Source: JABDGV01 sp964577935
GTDB taxonomy: Bacteria > Chlamydiota > Chlamydiia > Chlamydiales > FEN-1388
DNA: 64,000 nucleotides
Assembly (NCBI GenBank): GCA_964577935.1
Contig: CAZOAJ010000009.1
Span: 14,304 to 78,303, forward strand
Direction of reading: 5' to 3'
Shown here: positions 45,548-54,196 of the stretch, one piece after another
Position numbering within the stretch: position 1 is the stretch's first letter
Layout of the letters: every line of letters begins with the position of its first letter
Program-made: the position numbers and the translations under genes
Notes under the pieces: model-generated
Database searches by the model: none
What the model was told of the DNA's origin: nothing
Seen by the model: the letters and a program-made list of their open reading frames with translations, nothing else

Positions 45548-48154
45548 CTACAGTTGTTCAACCATGGATTGAAGGGCAAAAGGAATACCTTCAATTTTAC
45601 CACCGGAACCCTGCGCCATATCTTTTCTGCCTCCGCCTTTTCCTGAAATAGCTGGTAGACCATTTTTCAAAAGACTCGATGCATCAACTAAAGCATCTTT
45701 TGGAACTCTCACAAGAAGTTGAGCTCGATCTCCATCTTCAACTCCAAGAAGAATTATACTTTGAGAAAAAGATTTAGCCAAAACCTCAGAGAGCTCTTTA
45801 ATATCTGATCCAGAAGGAGCTATATGTTGTATATAAGAGATGCCGCTCGAGGAATTCTGAGGCGAAAGGGACTTAGATATTTCCTGAAGTCGTCTACTCT
45901 CAAAAGTTTTAAGTTTTTGCTCTACGAACGACTTCTCTTCCAAAAGTTTTTGGAGCTGCTCTTGAATTTTTGGCTCAAGGCATCCGAGTTGTTTGGATAT
46001 TGAAGCAAGGAGTTGATCAGAGGCATAGGCATGATTTTCTGCATCAACACCTGTTACAGCCTCAATTCTTCTCGTTCCTGCAGCAATACTTGATTCCTTT
46101 GAAATTCTAAAATAGCCAATATTGCCTGTTCTTGAAGTATGTGTGCCTCCACAAAGCTCTTTTGAGTCTCCTGCATCTATAACTCGCACAATTGATCCAT
46201 ATTTTTCACCAAAGAACTGCTTGATATCTTGCCGATTACGAGCCTCTTCATAGGCAATTTCATACATATTTACAGGGCAATTTTCCCGAATTTTCTCGTT
46301 AACCAACCTTTCAATTTCGACAATTTCCGATGATGTCAGAGGTTTGTGATGACTAAAGTCGAATCGAAGACGATCTTGATCGACAACCGAGCCTGCCTGC
46401 CTTGAATGCTCTCCTAAAACAGCATGAAGCGCCCAATGGAGAAGGTGTGTAGCTGTATGATTGCACTCAATTTTATTTCGTCTCTCTTTATCAATAGATG
46501 CCATAAGGGGACTATTAACTTTGAGAAAGCCTCGCTTGAGAATTCCTCGATGAGCTATAAAACCTTTGTAGGGAGAAAAGCACTTATGAACATCAAATGA
46601 GCCGTTAATCGACTCCAAAAAGCCCGTATCTCCGACTTGTCCACCCATTTCCGCGTAAAATGGTGTTTCAGCAAGAAACACATCCGCTTCTTCACCTTCA
46701 GCAATTTCTTGAACAAATTCACCCTTTGAAAGGATTCCTAGGACAACAGTGGAATAGGGATCTTTTGTCGTTCGTATAAAGGAGTTTGGCCCCCACTGAG
46801 AAAGAAGTTCCTCAAAGAACGAGTTCTCAACGATTTGATGAGATTCTTTCGAGCTGGCTTTTGATCGCTGCTTTGCATCTTTCTCTAGGTTATTGTACCT
46901 ATCTAAATCGACACGTATGTCCGAATCAATTGCAATAAGCTGGATTTCTTCAATAGGAAGTCCATAAGTATCTTTGAGCTTAAATGCATCATCACCCGAT
47001 ATGACACCACTTGCCACCGACCGTTCTAAGACCTGAGCAAGAAGAGCTCCTCCTCGTTTAAGGGTCTTGAAGAACTGCTCCTCTTCACGCGTCAAGATTT
47101 CTTTAATTCGAGCTTCAGCAATACTCAATTCTGGATATGTATCGCCCATGAGCGCAATAAGTGTTGGAATGAGGTTTGCCAAAAACGGAGCATCAAATCC
47201 TAATTGCTTGCCATAGCGAACAGCACGCCGCAAAATCTTTCTGAGAACATAGCCTCGTTCAACGTTACTTGGCTGAGCCCCATCTGCTAATGCAAAGCAA
47301 AGAGTTCGAGTATGGTCTGCAATCACACGAAAGGCAGGGGCTTTCTTATGATCATTTCTATCATATACAATACCTGAGAGCTCTTCGACTTTGTGAATCA
47401 ACCCACGTAGAATATCTGTCTCAAAAACACTCTCTTCTCCTGCTATAAGAGACATGATCCTCTCAAGACCTGCGCCTGTATCGATAGATGGCTTTGGAAG
47501 AGGAGTGAGAGATCCATCAAGATTTTTGTTAAATTGCATGAAAACAAGATTCCAAAATTCAAGAAAACGCTCTCCGTTTGGGTCCTCAGCCGGGTTTTGC
47601 GCCTGAGACAACTTGTCGCCTCTATCGTAATAGAGTTCTGAACAAGGACCACAAGGACCGACATCGCCCATGGACCAGAAGTTATCCTTTTCTCCCATCC
47701 TGGTTATCCGAGAAGCCGGAACATACTGCTGCCACAGTTCAAAAGCCTCATGATCATCTAAGAATACGGTGGGCCAGATTCGGTCCGGTTCGAACCCAAA
47801 AATCTTTGTTGAAACTTCCCAAGCACACCGGATTGCCTCTTTTTTGAAATAGTCACCAAATGAAAAGTTTCCGAGCATCTCAAAGAAAGTCAAATGTCTA
47901 CTTGTATGTCCAACATTCTCTAAATCATTGTGCTTTCCTCCAGCACGAATACACTTTTGAGAAGTTGTGGCACGCTTGTAATCTCGAAACGCTTTTCCGA
48001 GGAAGAGATCTTTAAATTGATTCATCCCGGCGTTTGTAAACAAGAGAGTAGGATCTTCAAAAGGAATGACAGCGGATGAAGGCACGACCGTATGCCCTTG
48101 AGCTCGAAAATAGTCTAAAAATTGTGTCCGGATTTCTTTGGATGTTTTTTTCAT
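45548..48154 (-). CDS. alaS: alanyl-tRNA synthetase
   Basis: AlaRS (868 aa) charges tRNA-Ala with alanine. The class II catalytic core has LFTNAGMNQFKDLFLG and GFEPDRIWPTVF. The editing domain has HTATHLLHWAL and CGGTHTSRTGNIG (zinc ligands). The C-terminal DHHA1-like end is KGGGRKDMAQGSG. It fits the full-length bacterial enzyme. Its substrate tRNA-Ala(GGC) is encoded at 50537, two genes away. The 45-base gap to mfd suggests they are cotranscribed. Confidence 0.98.
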   Translation of the reverse strand: MKKTSKEIRTQFLDYFRAQGHTVVPSSAVIPFEDPTLLFTNAGMNQFKDLFLGKAFRDYKRATTSQKCIRAGGKHNDLENVGHTSRHLTFFEMLGNFSFGDYFKKEAIRCAWEVSTKIFGFEPDRIWPTVFLDDHEAFELWQQYVPASRITRMGEKDNFWSMGDVGPCGPCSELYYDRGDKLSQAQNPAEDPNGERFLEFWNLVFMQFNKNLDGSLTPLPKPSIDTGAGLERIMSLIAGEESVFETDILRGLIHKVEELSGIVYDRNDHKKAPAFRVIADHTRTLCFALADGAQPSNVERGYVLRKILRRAVRYGKQLGFDAPFLANLIPTLIALMGDTYPELSIAEARIKEILTREEEQFFKTLKRGGALLAQVLERSVASGVISGDDAFKLKDTYGLPIEEIQLIAIDSDIRVDLDRYNNLEKDAKQRSKASSKESHQIVENSFFEELLSQWGPNSFIRTTKDPYSTVVLGILSKGEFVQEIAEGEEADVFLAETPFYAEMGGQVGDTGFLESINGSFDVHKCFSPYKGFIAHRGILKRGFLKVNSPLMASIDKERRNKIECNHTATHLLHWALHAVLGEHSRQAGSVVDQDRLRFDFSHHKPLTSSEIVEIERLVNEKIRENCPVNMYEIAYEEARNRQDIKQFFGEKYGSIVRVIDAGDSKELCGGTHTSRTGNIGYFRISKESSIAAGTRRIEAVTGVDAENHAYASDQLLASISKQLGCLEPKIQEQLQKLLEEKSFVEQKLKTFESRRLQEISKSLSPQNSSSGISYIQHIAPSGSDIKELSEVLAKSFSQSIILLGVEDGDRAQLLVRVPKDALVDASSLLKNGLPAISGKGGGRKDMAQGSGGKIEGIPFALQSMVEQL

Positions 48155-48237
48155 AGCAGAAGATTTGGGTATGTCTTTTTTTTCTAATCTGTTTAACCAT
48201 CATAAATGTTCTAAAAATAAACCTCGAGAAACGATGA

Positions 48238-49125
48238 TCATAGAATTCCTGTATTTCCTACATAGGCTTCTATGTCGCTCCTTGATGAAAGAGTAAACCT
48301 TCCTACACACTTGATTGAACGAGCAGTCTGGGAGAGAATTTCTGATCCAGACTCTAGAAGGGATAAAATTTGTTCACCCAAGCCCTGAACTTTGAGAAGA
48401 GAACAAGCATTGAGAAAAACAGATTTATTATCCGATACAAAACGAGCAAATATTTTTGGCTCGCTCTCAAGACTACCTATGATTTTCTCTAAATTTGGCA
48501 GAAGTTGAAAGCATTCCCATGAGGTGGATGCATACACTATAGCATCATAGAGATCTAAAAGCTGAGATGAAAGTGTCAATAAGGCTTGAATCAACTCCAA
48601 AAGACGAATTACGATCCACCTTAACCTGAAGGCAACTAATGCAAATATCTTTGGGAGCAAGCGATTGACTTCTGTCGACCAAGGAAGATCAAAAATTTCA
48701 TCATTCTTGAGACTTTCCTCTTGCAAGAAGGCGTGAGCTGCAGGAAGTTTCCCCATGACTTCATTTTTTAACCTATCGAAAGCACTGCCCATAACTCGGA
48801 CTTGCCCTTGAATTTGAAGTAGAATCCGCCCCAGATGAGCGGCTTTAACAGCAACCTGAACAAATGGGGCTTGTTGATAATGAGAAAGAGCTAGCCCAAC
48901 ATATGAAGCATAATGGTTTTGCTGGACCTGAATACACTCCTCAATCCTCCTGAAGACAAAGTGCGCGACATGAAGACATTTCAAAGTCATCTTCAAAGAT
49001 TCCGGAAGCCTGAGAACGCTTGATACATACTCATCAAAGGCAGGAAGGGGAAGCTGTATAATCTCAACAGGAAGATATTGTCCTGCACCGTAAATGCGAT
49101 GAGCAAATGACCAAACAGAAGACAT
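48238..49125 (-). CDS. hypothetical helical protein (295 aa)
   Basis: I do not recognise the family. The protein is almost wholly helical, rich in Leu, with a hydrophobic segment around residues 165-205 (LLPKIFALVAFRLRWIVIRLLELIQALL) that could be one long amphipathic helix or a membrane hairpin. It lacks a signal peptide. Cysteines are scattered. It ends 83 bases before the alaS ATG. A membrane-associated or effector protein is possible, but nothing specific supports it. Confidence 0.6.
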   Translation of the reverse strand: MSSVWSFAHRIYGAGQYLPVEIIQLPLPAFDEYVSSVLRLPESLKMTLKCLHVAHFVFRRIEECIQVQQNHYASYVGLALSHYQQAPFVQVAVKAAHLGRILLQIQGQVRVMGSAFDRLKNEVMGKLPAAHAFLQEESLKNDEIFDLPWSTEVNRLLPKIFALVAFRLRWIVIRLLELIQALLTLSSQLLDLYDAIVYASTSWECFQLLPNLEKIIGSLESEPKIFARFVSDNKSVFLNACSLLKVQGLGEQILSLLESGSEILSQTARSIKCVGRFTLSSRSDIEAYVGNTGIL

Positions 49126-49220
49126 AAAGAAGACCCCTAAGGGAAATCGTCATTCTACACCGTAAAATAGAAAATTTGCTTTACTTTTTTACGCTCAGGT
49201 TATTGAAACAAAGCTTTTTA

Positions 49221-50357
49221 TTAACTTGTATGGCCTATCAAAAACATTGAATTACCCTCAGACTTATTCAGAGCTGGATTAATATTGAGCGCCTTTCCCA
49301 TTTGTTCTCCAAGTGCCGATGACTTTGCACAATAATTTGCATTGCTTCTGGTTTGTGACAAACGGGTATAAATCATTGCCTCTGCATCAGTGAGTTTCTT
49401 TTCGATGACCATCAAGGCACTCACTGTCTCTTCCCTATACTCTTTCTTCAAAGCATGGATTTTATTGCAATACCCCTTTGCAATACCTCGGAAAAAGGAA
49501 TTTTTTGCAATCAGCCCTTTTAACCCTCCTTGAATACGTGCCTCTTCCCATAAGTGATCTAGTTTTCGATCCAAAACACCTGCTACGTATTCAGCAATCT
49601 CTATATTCACCGCATCGCCAAGAATTTCAAGATAGAGAAAGTCTCCTGCTCTGCAATAGATGGTACTTACAAAGAAAGTCCCCAAGATATTAGCAATGGA
49701 CCGCATCTTGGCATTTTCCCGTCTCTGCTTCATGATGCGCTTAAGAAATATCTTGTCGTCATTTGCGCCTGTAAGGCCATGAGATTCAATGTTGTGTTTC
49801 AAGAGAAGCTGCTGCGATTTGATCATTGCTTGTTCGGCTTCATGCTTATTACTACTTGCGGCAAGCGCCATGAGCTTTTGTACTTTTCGAAGCACACTGC
49901 TTTCTTCATTTGATGAAATCAGCAATCCATCTTCCAAGCAAGAAGTCGCCTTATATACATCCTCACCCCACCCCATTTGCCGACAAAACGTTCTGAATTC
50001 AAAGCCATGCGACTGAACAGACTCTCCGTGATTGATATAGGTTATATAGTGTGCAAGCTCATGTCGTATCACGTTACGGAGCTGAAGATTGCTCGAATGC
50101 ATCAGACGCTCATGAAAACCAATTTCATAAAAATAGGAGTCGAAGTAACCAAGGAGGCTCTTATTATTAAAAACCACTACCTTAATGGGATATGAAACCT
50201 GATTTCGTCGATCGTAGAAGCGATCTCCTGAAACTCTTAACCCGATTTCTCGTGATAAAATATCTTTTAAAATGATTTTGATTTGATTGATGAATTGGAT
50301 GATTCTTTTTGAATAGACGATCACAGAAGGACTCAGCTCATATGACAGGATTATCAA
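49221..50357 (-). CDS. SprT-like/DUF2786 domain protein
   Basis: The 378-residue protein starts with an SprT-like zinc metallopeptidase-type domain. The HELAH motif (HEXXH) lies near residue 101 in LRNVIRHELAHYITYINHG. From about residue 155 comes a DUF2786-type helical segment (RKVQKLMALAASSNKHEAEQAMIKSQQLLLKHNIES). The C-terminal part is conserved with that family. SprT-like proteins include the DNA-protein crosslink protease SPRTN, but catalysis here is unproven. There is no signal peptide. It is monocistronic between the 48238 gene and tRNA-Ala. Confidence 0.8.
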   Translation of the reverse strand: MIILSYELSPSVIVYSKRIIQFINQIKIILKDILSREIGLRVSGDRFYDRRNQVSYPIKVVVFNNKSLLGYFDSYFYEIGFHERLMHSSNLQLRNVIRHELAHYITYINHGESVQSHGFEFRTFCRQMGWGEDVYKATSCLEDGLLISSNEESSVLRKVQKLMALAASSNKHEAEQAMIKSQQLLLKHNIESHGLTGANDDKIFLKRIMKQRRENAKMRSIANILGTFFVSTIYCRAGDFLYLEILGDAVNIEIAEYVAGVLDRKLDHLWEEARIQGGLKGLIAKNSFFRGIAKGYCNKIHALKKEYREETVSALMVIEKKLTDAEAMIYTRLSQTRSNANYCAKSSALGEQMGKALNINPALNKSEGNSMFLIGHTS

Positions 50358-50536
50358 ACGGAGGTTATCTCAGACTTTTTTGAGAAAAGCTAGGAAAAAT
50401 ATCGAAATGAGGAATGTATAAAATGAAAATTCGGAGTAGTTCATATAGAACCAACACATTTCCTTCTGTCGAGCTTACATCTCCCCGAAAAAAACTTTAC
50501 TGAGTGACTTATTTGCGCACGTACTGAGAAGACATA

Positions 50537-50609
50537 TGGAGCGTATCGGAGTCGAACCGATGGCCTCAACAATGCCATTGTTGCGCTCTACCAGCTGAGC
50601 TAACGCCCC
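50537..50609 (-). tRNA. tRNA-Ala (anticodon GGC)
   Basis: The minus strand folds as a complete cloverleaf. The acceptor arms GGGGCGT and ACGCTCC pair with one G-T wobble, with discriminator A at 50537. The anticodon stem CAACA/TGTTG holds the loop ATGGCAT, anticodon GGC (alanine). The T loop TTCGACT is normal. No CCA is encoded. The terminator before it belongs to the upstream GH130-like gene. Confidence 0.97.
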
Positions 50610-50616
50610 ATAAAAA

Positions 50617-50660
50617 TGGCTGCAAAGATGCTACATGATTACATCTTTTTATGACAGCCA
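50617..50660 (-). terminator. terminator after the GH130-like pair
   Basis: TGGCTG (50617-50622) pairs with CAGCCA (50655-50660), with inner stem AAAGATG/CATCTTT. On the minus strand it is followed by TTTTTA. It lies 11 bases beyond the 50671 stop and directly ahead of tRNA-Ala. It fits an intrinsic terminator for the leftward carbohydrate genes. Confidence 0.7.
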
Positions 50661-50670
50661 CCAAACGGAA

Positions 50671-51762
50671 TTAATATTTTTCTGCGACAAGGCTTAATAA
50701 AAGTTTTTCTCGGTCAATCACAACGCCTCGTAAAGCAACGTCGTTTTCACCTCCAACTATATAGAATACTTGCCTACCATGTTCCTGTCCTTCAACTAAC
50801 CCTGAAGGAAACATGACTCGAATTCGACTCACAACATATGGATTACTCGTATCGGCTCCATACATATCTCGAAAAATGATCGGCATGGGCGAAATTCGTT
50901 TCACATGAAAAGGAGGTGATCCTGTTAACGTAATTGCTCCCATAACATAGTATCTAAGGCCGTTGGCAACAAACGAACTATGGAAAAAAGATAAATACTC
51001 ATCTCCTATCCGAATAGCAGGCGTTCCTCCGCGTATTTCTCCCCACCGTTCTTGCCACTGCCGAACTAGTCTACCGGGCCGAAAGCCATAAGAACTATCT
51101 ACCTGCGAGTTCAATGATAAATTAAGCTTAAGAATCTGCAAAGGATTAAACTTGTACACAAGGTGCACTTCTTCAGGGCCATTTCCCTCTGGAGCAACTA
51201 TAAAGGGAATCCAATTCTTTTCCATTGAGTTGAGCTTGAAACTTAAATCACATGATTTGATCGCTTGCAATGTATCAGGATTAAATCGAGTCACCCTCAT
51301 ACAGCCCACATCACGCCTATTCATTTTTGTAACATGCGTATAGATAACGTTGTATGTGCCATTTGCTTTAAATAATCGGGGATCTTCTGATCGAGGGTTA
51401 CCTGTATCAAGATAGGAGGTTGAAGATGTAGGCCAAAAATTCCTGTTCAAACGAACAAGCCCAATAGCCGATCGATATCCAGGCTTATGATAATCATGGC
51501 GAAACGCTAAAAGAAAGCCATCATTATGTTTAAGGATGGAGGGATTGTATGCCTCTCGGGCGTAAGGGATGTGAATATGAAAAGTTCTCTTTACAATCCC
51601 CGCATCGTCAGCATAACCAACGGAAGCAAGCTGAGGAACTTGTTGATTGTTGAATTCAAAGGCTGCAAGAGATTGAATCCCTGAGCAAACGCTCATCAAG
51701 CAAAACGCACGCAATAGGGGAAGCAACAAAGTAAAAAAAAATGGCTTACTTCTATTGGACAT
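50671..51762 (-). CDS. exported GH130-like five-bladed propeller protein, copy 1
   Basis: The 363-residue protein has a signal peptide (MSNRSKPFFFTLLLPLLRAFCLM...). Its repeat-rich beta body shows AYNPSILKHNDGFLLAFR and NPRSEDPRLFKANGTYNVIYTHV, the EDPR signature of GH130 mannoside phosphorylases and the related GT108 mannosyltransferases, and the later WGEIRGGTPAIRIGDEYLSFFHSS. The reaction cannot be decided from these motifs. A paralogue overlaps its 5' end by 11 bases. The substrate, probably a beta-mannoside-like glycan, is inferred. Confidence 0.75.
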   Translation of the reverse strand: MSNRSKPFFFTLLLPLLRAFCLMSVCSGIQSLAAFEFNNQQVPQLASVGYADDAGIVKRTFHIHIPYAREAYNPSILKHNDGFLLAFRHDYHKPGYRSAIGLVRLNRNFWPTSSTSYLDTGNPRSEDPRLFKANGTYNVIYTHVTKMNRRDVGCMRVTRFNPDTLQAIKSCDLSFKLNSMEKNWIPFIVAPEGNGPEEVHLVYKFNPLQILKLNLSLNSQVDSSYGFRPGRLVRQWQERWGEIRGGTPAIRIGDEYLSFFHSSFVANGLRYYVMGAITLTGSPPFHVKRISPMPIIFRDMYGADTSNPYVVSRIRVMFPSGLVEGQEHGRQVFYIVGGENDVALRGVVIDREKLLLSLVAEKY

Positions 51763-52900
51763 CCTTCAACCTCTTCATCAAATTGTCCTTATCAATTACG
51801 ACGCATTTAATCGTGACATCGTTTTCACCACAAACTACGTAGAAGACTTCTCTTTCATCTTCAATACCAGCAACAGCTCCTGACGGGAACAAAACACGAA
51901 GATGATTTCTTGGATAAAACCACATATCGGGCGTAATGGGAGTGGCGTACATGCCCTTATAAATAATCGGTTCTTTTGAAATCCGGCGAATTTGAAAAGG
52001 CGCCGTTGCGTCAAATGTGATAGCCCCCATGACATAATAGTTTATGCCCCCTGACCGAAAGGAACTATGAAAGAACGTTATGAATTCATTTCCTATGCGA
52101 ATAGGATTAGAACCTCCTCGAATCTGTCCCCATTTTTCTTGCCACTCAAGGAGAGCTTTACGTTCTTTACCTTTATAAAATACAGATACTTCATTTGATG
52201 CTGTTGATTTCAGCTGATAGACTATTTGAGGGCAATATTTATATATAAAGAAAATTCTATCTTCTTCTTTTTCACTCGGAATTGCAAAGGGAGTCCAGTT
52301 TTTTTCTGCTGTAGTGCCCTTATTTTTAAATTCAATCGTAGAAGTATTTTGGAGCGTATTTTCATCGATTTTTGTCATAGCCATATTACAGAGAAGGGGA
52401 GTATTTGATGTAACATGAGTGTAGACAACATAAGTGCCGCCTGAAGTTTCTAAAAATCTTGGATCCTCCGAGGAATTATCCTTGCACATTAAAAATGTGG
52501 ATTCGGACTTTGGAAGAAAGTTTTCATCTAGATGAATTAATCCAACTAAAACAGGTCGAATCCCGCTTCCTATGTACTTTGGGTCATATCTATAGGCTAG
52601 TAAATAGCCTCCATCCTTTTTAATTATTGAAGGGTTGTAAGGATATTTGACTTCCGGAATAGCAATTCCAAACACACGATTCAAAACTCCTGTCTCATTT
52701 GCAAAAGGTACATTTGCTAATGGAGGTATTTTTTTCGGATTGAATTTAAAATCAGGAATATTTTGATACTCAGAGCTTCCCTGCACCTGATAGGAAACCA
52801 GATCAGCTTTGGAGAGACAGATAAAAGCAGAGAAAAGAATGAATAGAAATAAGCAAACAAAAGATCGAGAGAAAAACGCTTTGAAATCATGCTTGATCAT
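51752..52900 (-). CDS. exported GH130-like five-bladed propeller protein, copy 2
   Basis: This 382-residue protein is the paralogue of the downstream gene. It shares YPYNPSIIKKDGGYLLAYRYD, DNSSEDPRFLETSGGTYVVYTHVT, WGQIRGGSNPIRIGNEFITFFHSS and INYYVMGAITF. The signal peptide is SFVCLFLFILFSAFICLSKA. Both copies keep the EDPR motif but differ at the ends, so the duplication is old. The ATG lies 219 bases from the GT2 stop. The two genes look like an operon with the small frame and the GT2 gene upstream. Confidence 0.75.
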   Translation of the reverse strand: MIKHDFKAFFSRSFVCLFLFILFSAFICLSKADLVSYQVQGSSEYQNIPDFKFNPKKIPPLANVPFANETGVLNRVFGIAIPEVKYPYNPSIIKKDGGYLLAYRYDPKYIGSGIRPVLVGLIHLDENFLPKSESTFLMCKDNSSEDPRFLETSGGTYVVYTHVTSNTPLLCNMAMTKIDENTLQNTSTIEFKNKGTTAEKNWTPFAIPSEKEEDRIFFIYKYCPQIVYQLKSTASNEVSVFYKGKERKALLEWQEKWGQIRGGSNPIRIGNEFITFFHSSFRSGGINYYVMGAITFDATAPFQIRRISKEPIIYKGMYATPITPDMWFYPRNHLRVLFPSGAVAGIEDEREVFYVVCGENDVTIKCVVIDKDNLMKRLKDVQ

Positions 52901-52937
52901 CTTAAGATAGCCTCAAAATACAAATTAGATGCCCATA

Positions 52938-53117
52938 TTACGAAGGATACCACTTATTCCGTTTGAGCCAGGTCAGATTTTGCACAAGCTGAGTTCCCCA
53001 TAACGGCTTCCATAAGCATATTTTAGCAATGTAGCACTCAGGACTAAACAATCTCAAGGGGAACAGTTCCTGATTAAACCCACCCATCTCATTGTATGCT
53101 TCAAAAGGGGTTGTCAT
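52938..53117 (-). CDS. 59-residue open frame in phase with the GT2 gene
   Basis: This short frame begins two codons after the GT2 stop, in the same reading frame: stop TAA 53123-53121, codon GGT, then ATG 53117. It codes MTTPFEAYNEMGGFNQELFP and then a Trp-rich stretch ending at TAA 52938. FEAYNEMGGFNQELFP resembles the ...GGFDE.LFP pattern found in the C-terminal part of many GT2 enzymes. It may be a real small gene, or the C-terminal part of the GT2 protein cut off by one nonsense codon. The sequence before ATG has no ribosome-binding site. Confidence 0.45.
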   Translation of the reverse strand: MTTPFEAYNEMGGFNQELFPLRLFSPECYIAKICLWKPLWGTQLVQNLTWLKRNKWYPS

Positions 53118-53120
53118 ACC

Positions 53121-53969
53121 TTAATTGGCAGATCCACTCGAATCAAAAAGAATTTTTAATGGAGTATATGGTTTACATCGCCTCACTAAAAGATCAACTC
53201 GACGCTGTTCATTTCGCCTTCTAAAATCGCTTGCAGGGTTCATAGTGTTATATTTAAGAAGAACTTGATCAATAAATCGTATATGCCCTTTAGAGCTCAT
53301 TTCAAGCATCGGCATCATCGTAGCGACATCGCCCGCAGTTTGAAAAAACTGCCCGTTCTCTTGCAGATCATTCCGATGAATTCTTTGGAAAAGTTTTGCA
53401 TAGAATGTTCTTAGATGCGTTGTAACAAACTTATATTTCCGAAAACTGTTTTCTCGTAGCACCTTCTTGGGGAGTGGAGCACACAGCACTTTATGTCCTG
53501 GTCCTTTTGGATCTAGCTGATAATTTCCATAGGTCATCCATACAGATGGGTCTTTATATTCTTGAGCCACTCGCTTGAGTACATTTGAATGTGCTAAGCG
53601 ATCATCACCATCAAGAATTACGATAATTTTTCGAGGATCTACAAGATGAAGGTATCGGTATAGGTTCGATACCAATCCTTTTCGTTCTGAATGATTTATA
53701 ATAGTAATTTTGTCTGAAAGATTATGTCGTTTGACATACTCCATCGCAAGATCACAAGTCCTATCTGTTGATGCATCATTCACATAAATACATTCCCAGT
53801 TTGGATAGGTTTGAGACGCGACAGAACGAAGTGATCTTTCTACCCATTTTTCGTTGTTATATGATCCGGTAAAGATCACAAAATGAGGATCTTGAGAAAA
53901 CAAAGCAGAAGAGTAGCTTCCCATCAAGGCGTAGATAAAGACTATTGCAAATACTATATTTTGGAGCAT
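53121..53969 (-). CDS. exported GT2-family glycosyltransferase
   Basis: The 282-residue protein starts with a hydrophobic signal sequence (MLQNIVFAIVFIYALMGSYS) and a GT-A fold domain: TGSYNNEKWVERSLRSVASQ, CIYVNDASTDRT and VILDGDDRLA, the GT2 Asp/DXD residues. The acceptor cannot be told. GT2 enzymes are normally cytoplasmic or membrane-bound with several helices, so a cleavable-looking signal peptide is unusual. The stop is TAA, and the frame reopens directly after it (see 52938). It is the first gene of the leftward set ending at 50671. Confidence 0.85.
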   Translation of the reverse strand: MLQNIVFAIVFIYALMGSYSSALFSQDPHFVIFTGSYNNEKWVERSLRSVASQTYPNWECIYVNDASTDRTCDLAMEYVKRHNLSDKITIINHSERKGLVSNLYRYLHLVDPRKIIVILDGDDRLAHSNVLKRVAQEYKDPSVWMTYGNYQLDPKGPGHKVLCAPLPKKVLRENSFRKYKFVTTHLRTFYAKLFQRIHRNDLQENGQFFQTAGDVATMMPMLEMSSKGHIRFIDQVLLKYNTMNPASDFRRRNEQRRVDLLVRRCKPYTPLKILFDSSGSAN

Positions 53970-54123
53970 ACAACGCTCTTCCCCTTACTTAATGCATGAT
54001 CTTCGGTCAAAAATAGTGAGTACAGCTTTTACAAAAGAAGGAATAAACACAATGGAAGGAAATGTGTCTAGATAAAGATAATTTTGAGATAAAGCCTACG
54101 ACACTTTTGGAGAATTGAAGTTA

Positions 54124-54152
54124 TTGACTTGTGTCATAAAGATATGGATTAT
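54124..54152 (+). promoter_or_regulatory. possible promoter of the aminotransferase gene
   Basis: TTGACT at 54124-54129 and GATTAT at 54147-54152 are 17 bases apart and match the consensus at five and four of six positions. The ATG is at 54197. The rest of the 227-base gap shows nothing else recognisable. Confidence 0.35.
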
Positions 54153-54196
54153 CCTTCAATCTACCCTATGATGTCGGGAATTATGGGTTCACTTGT

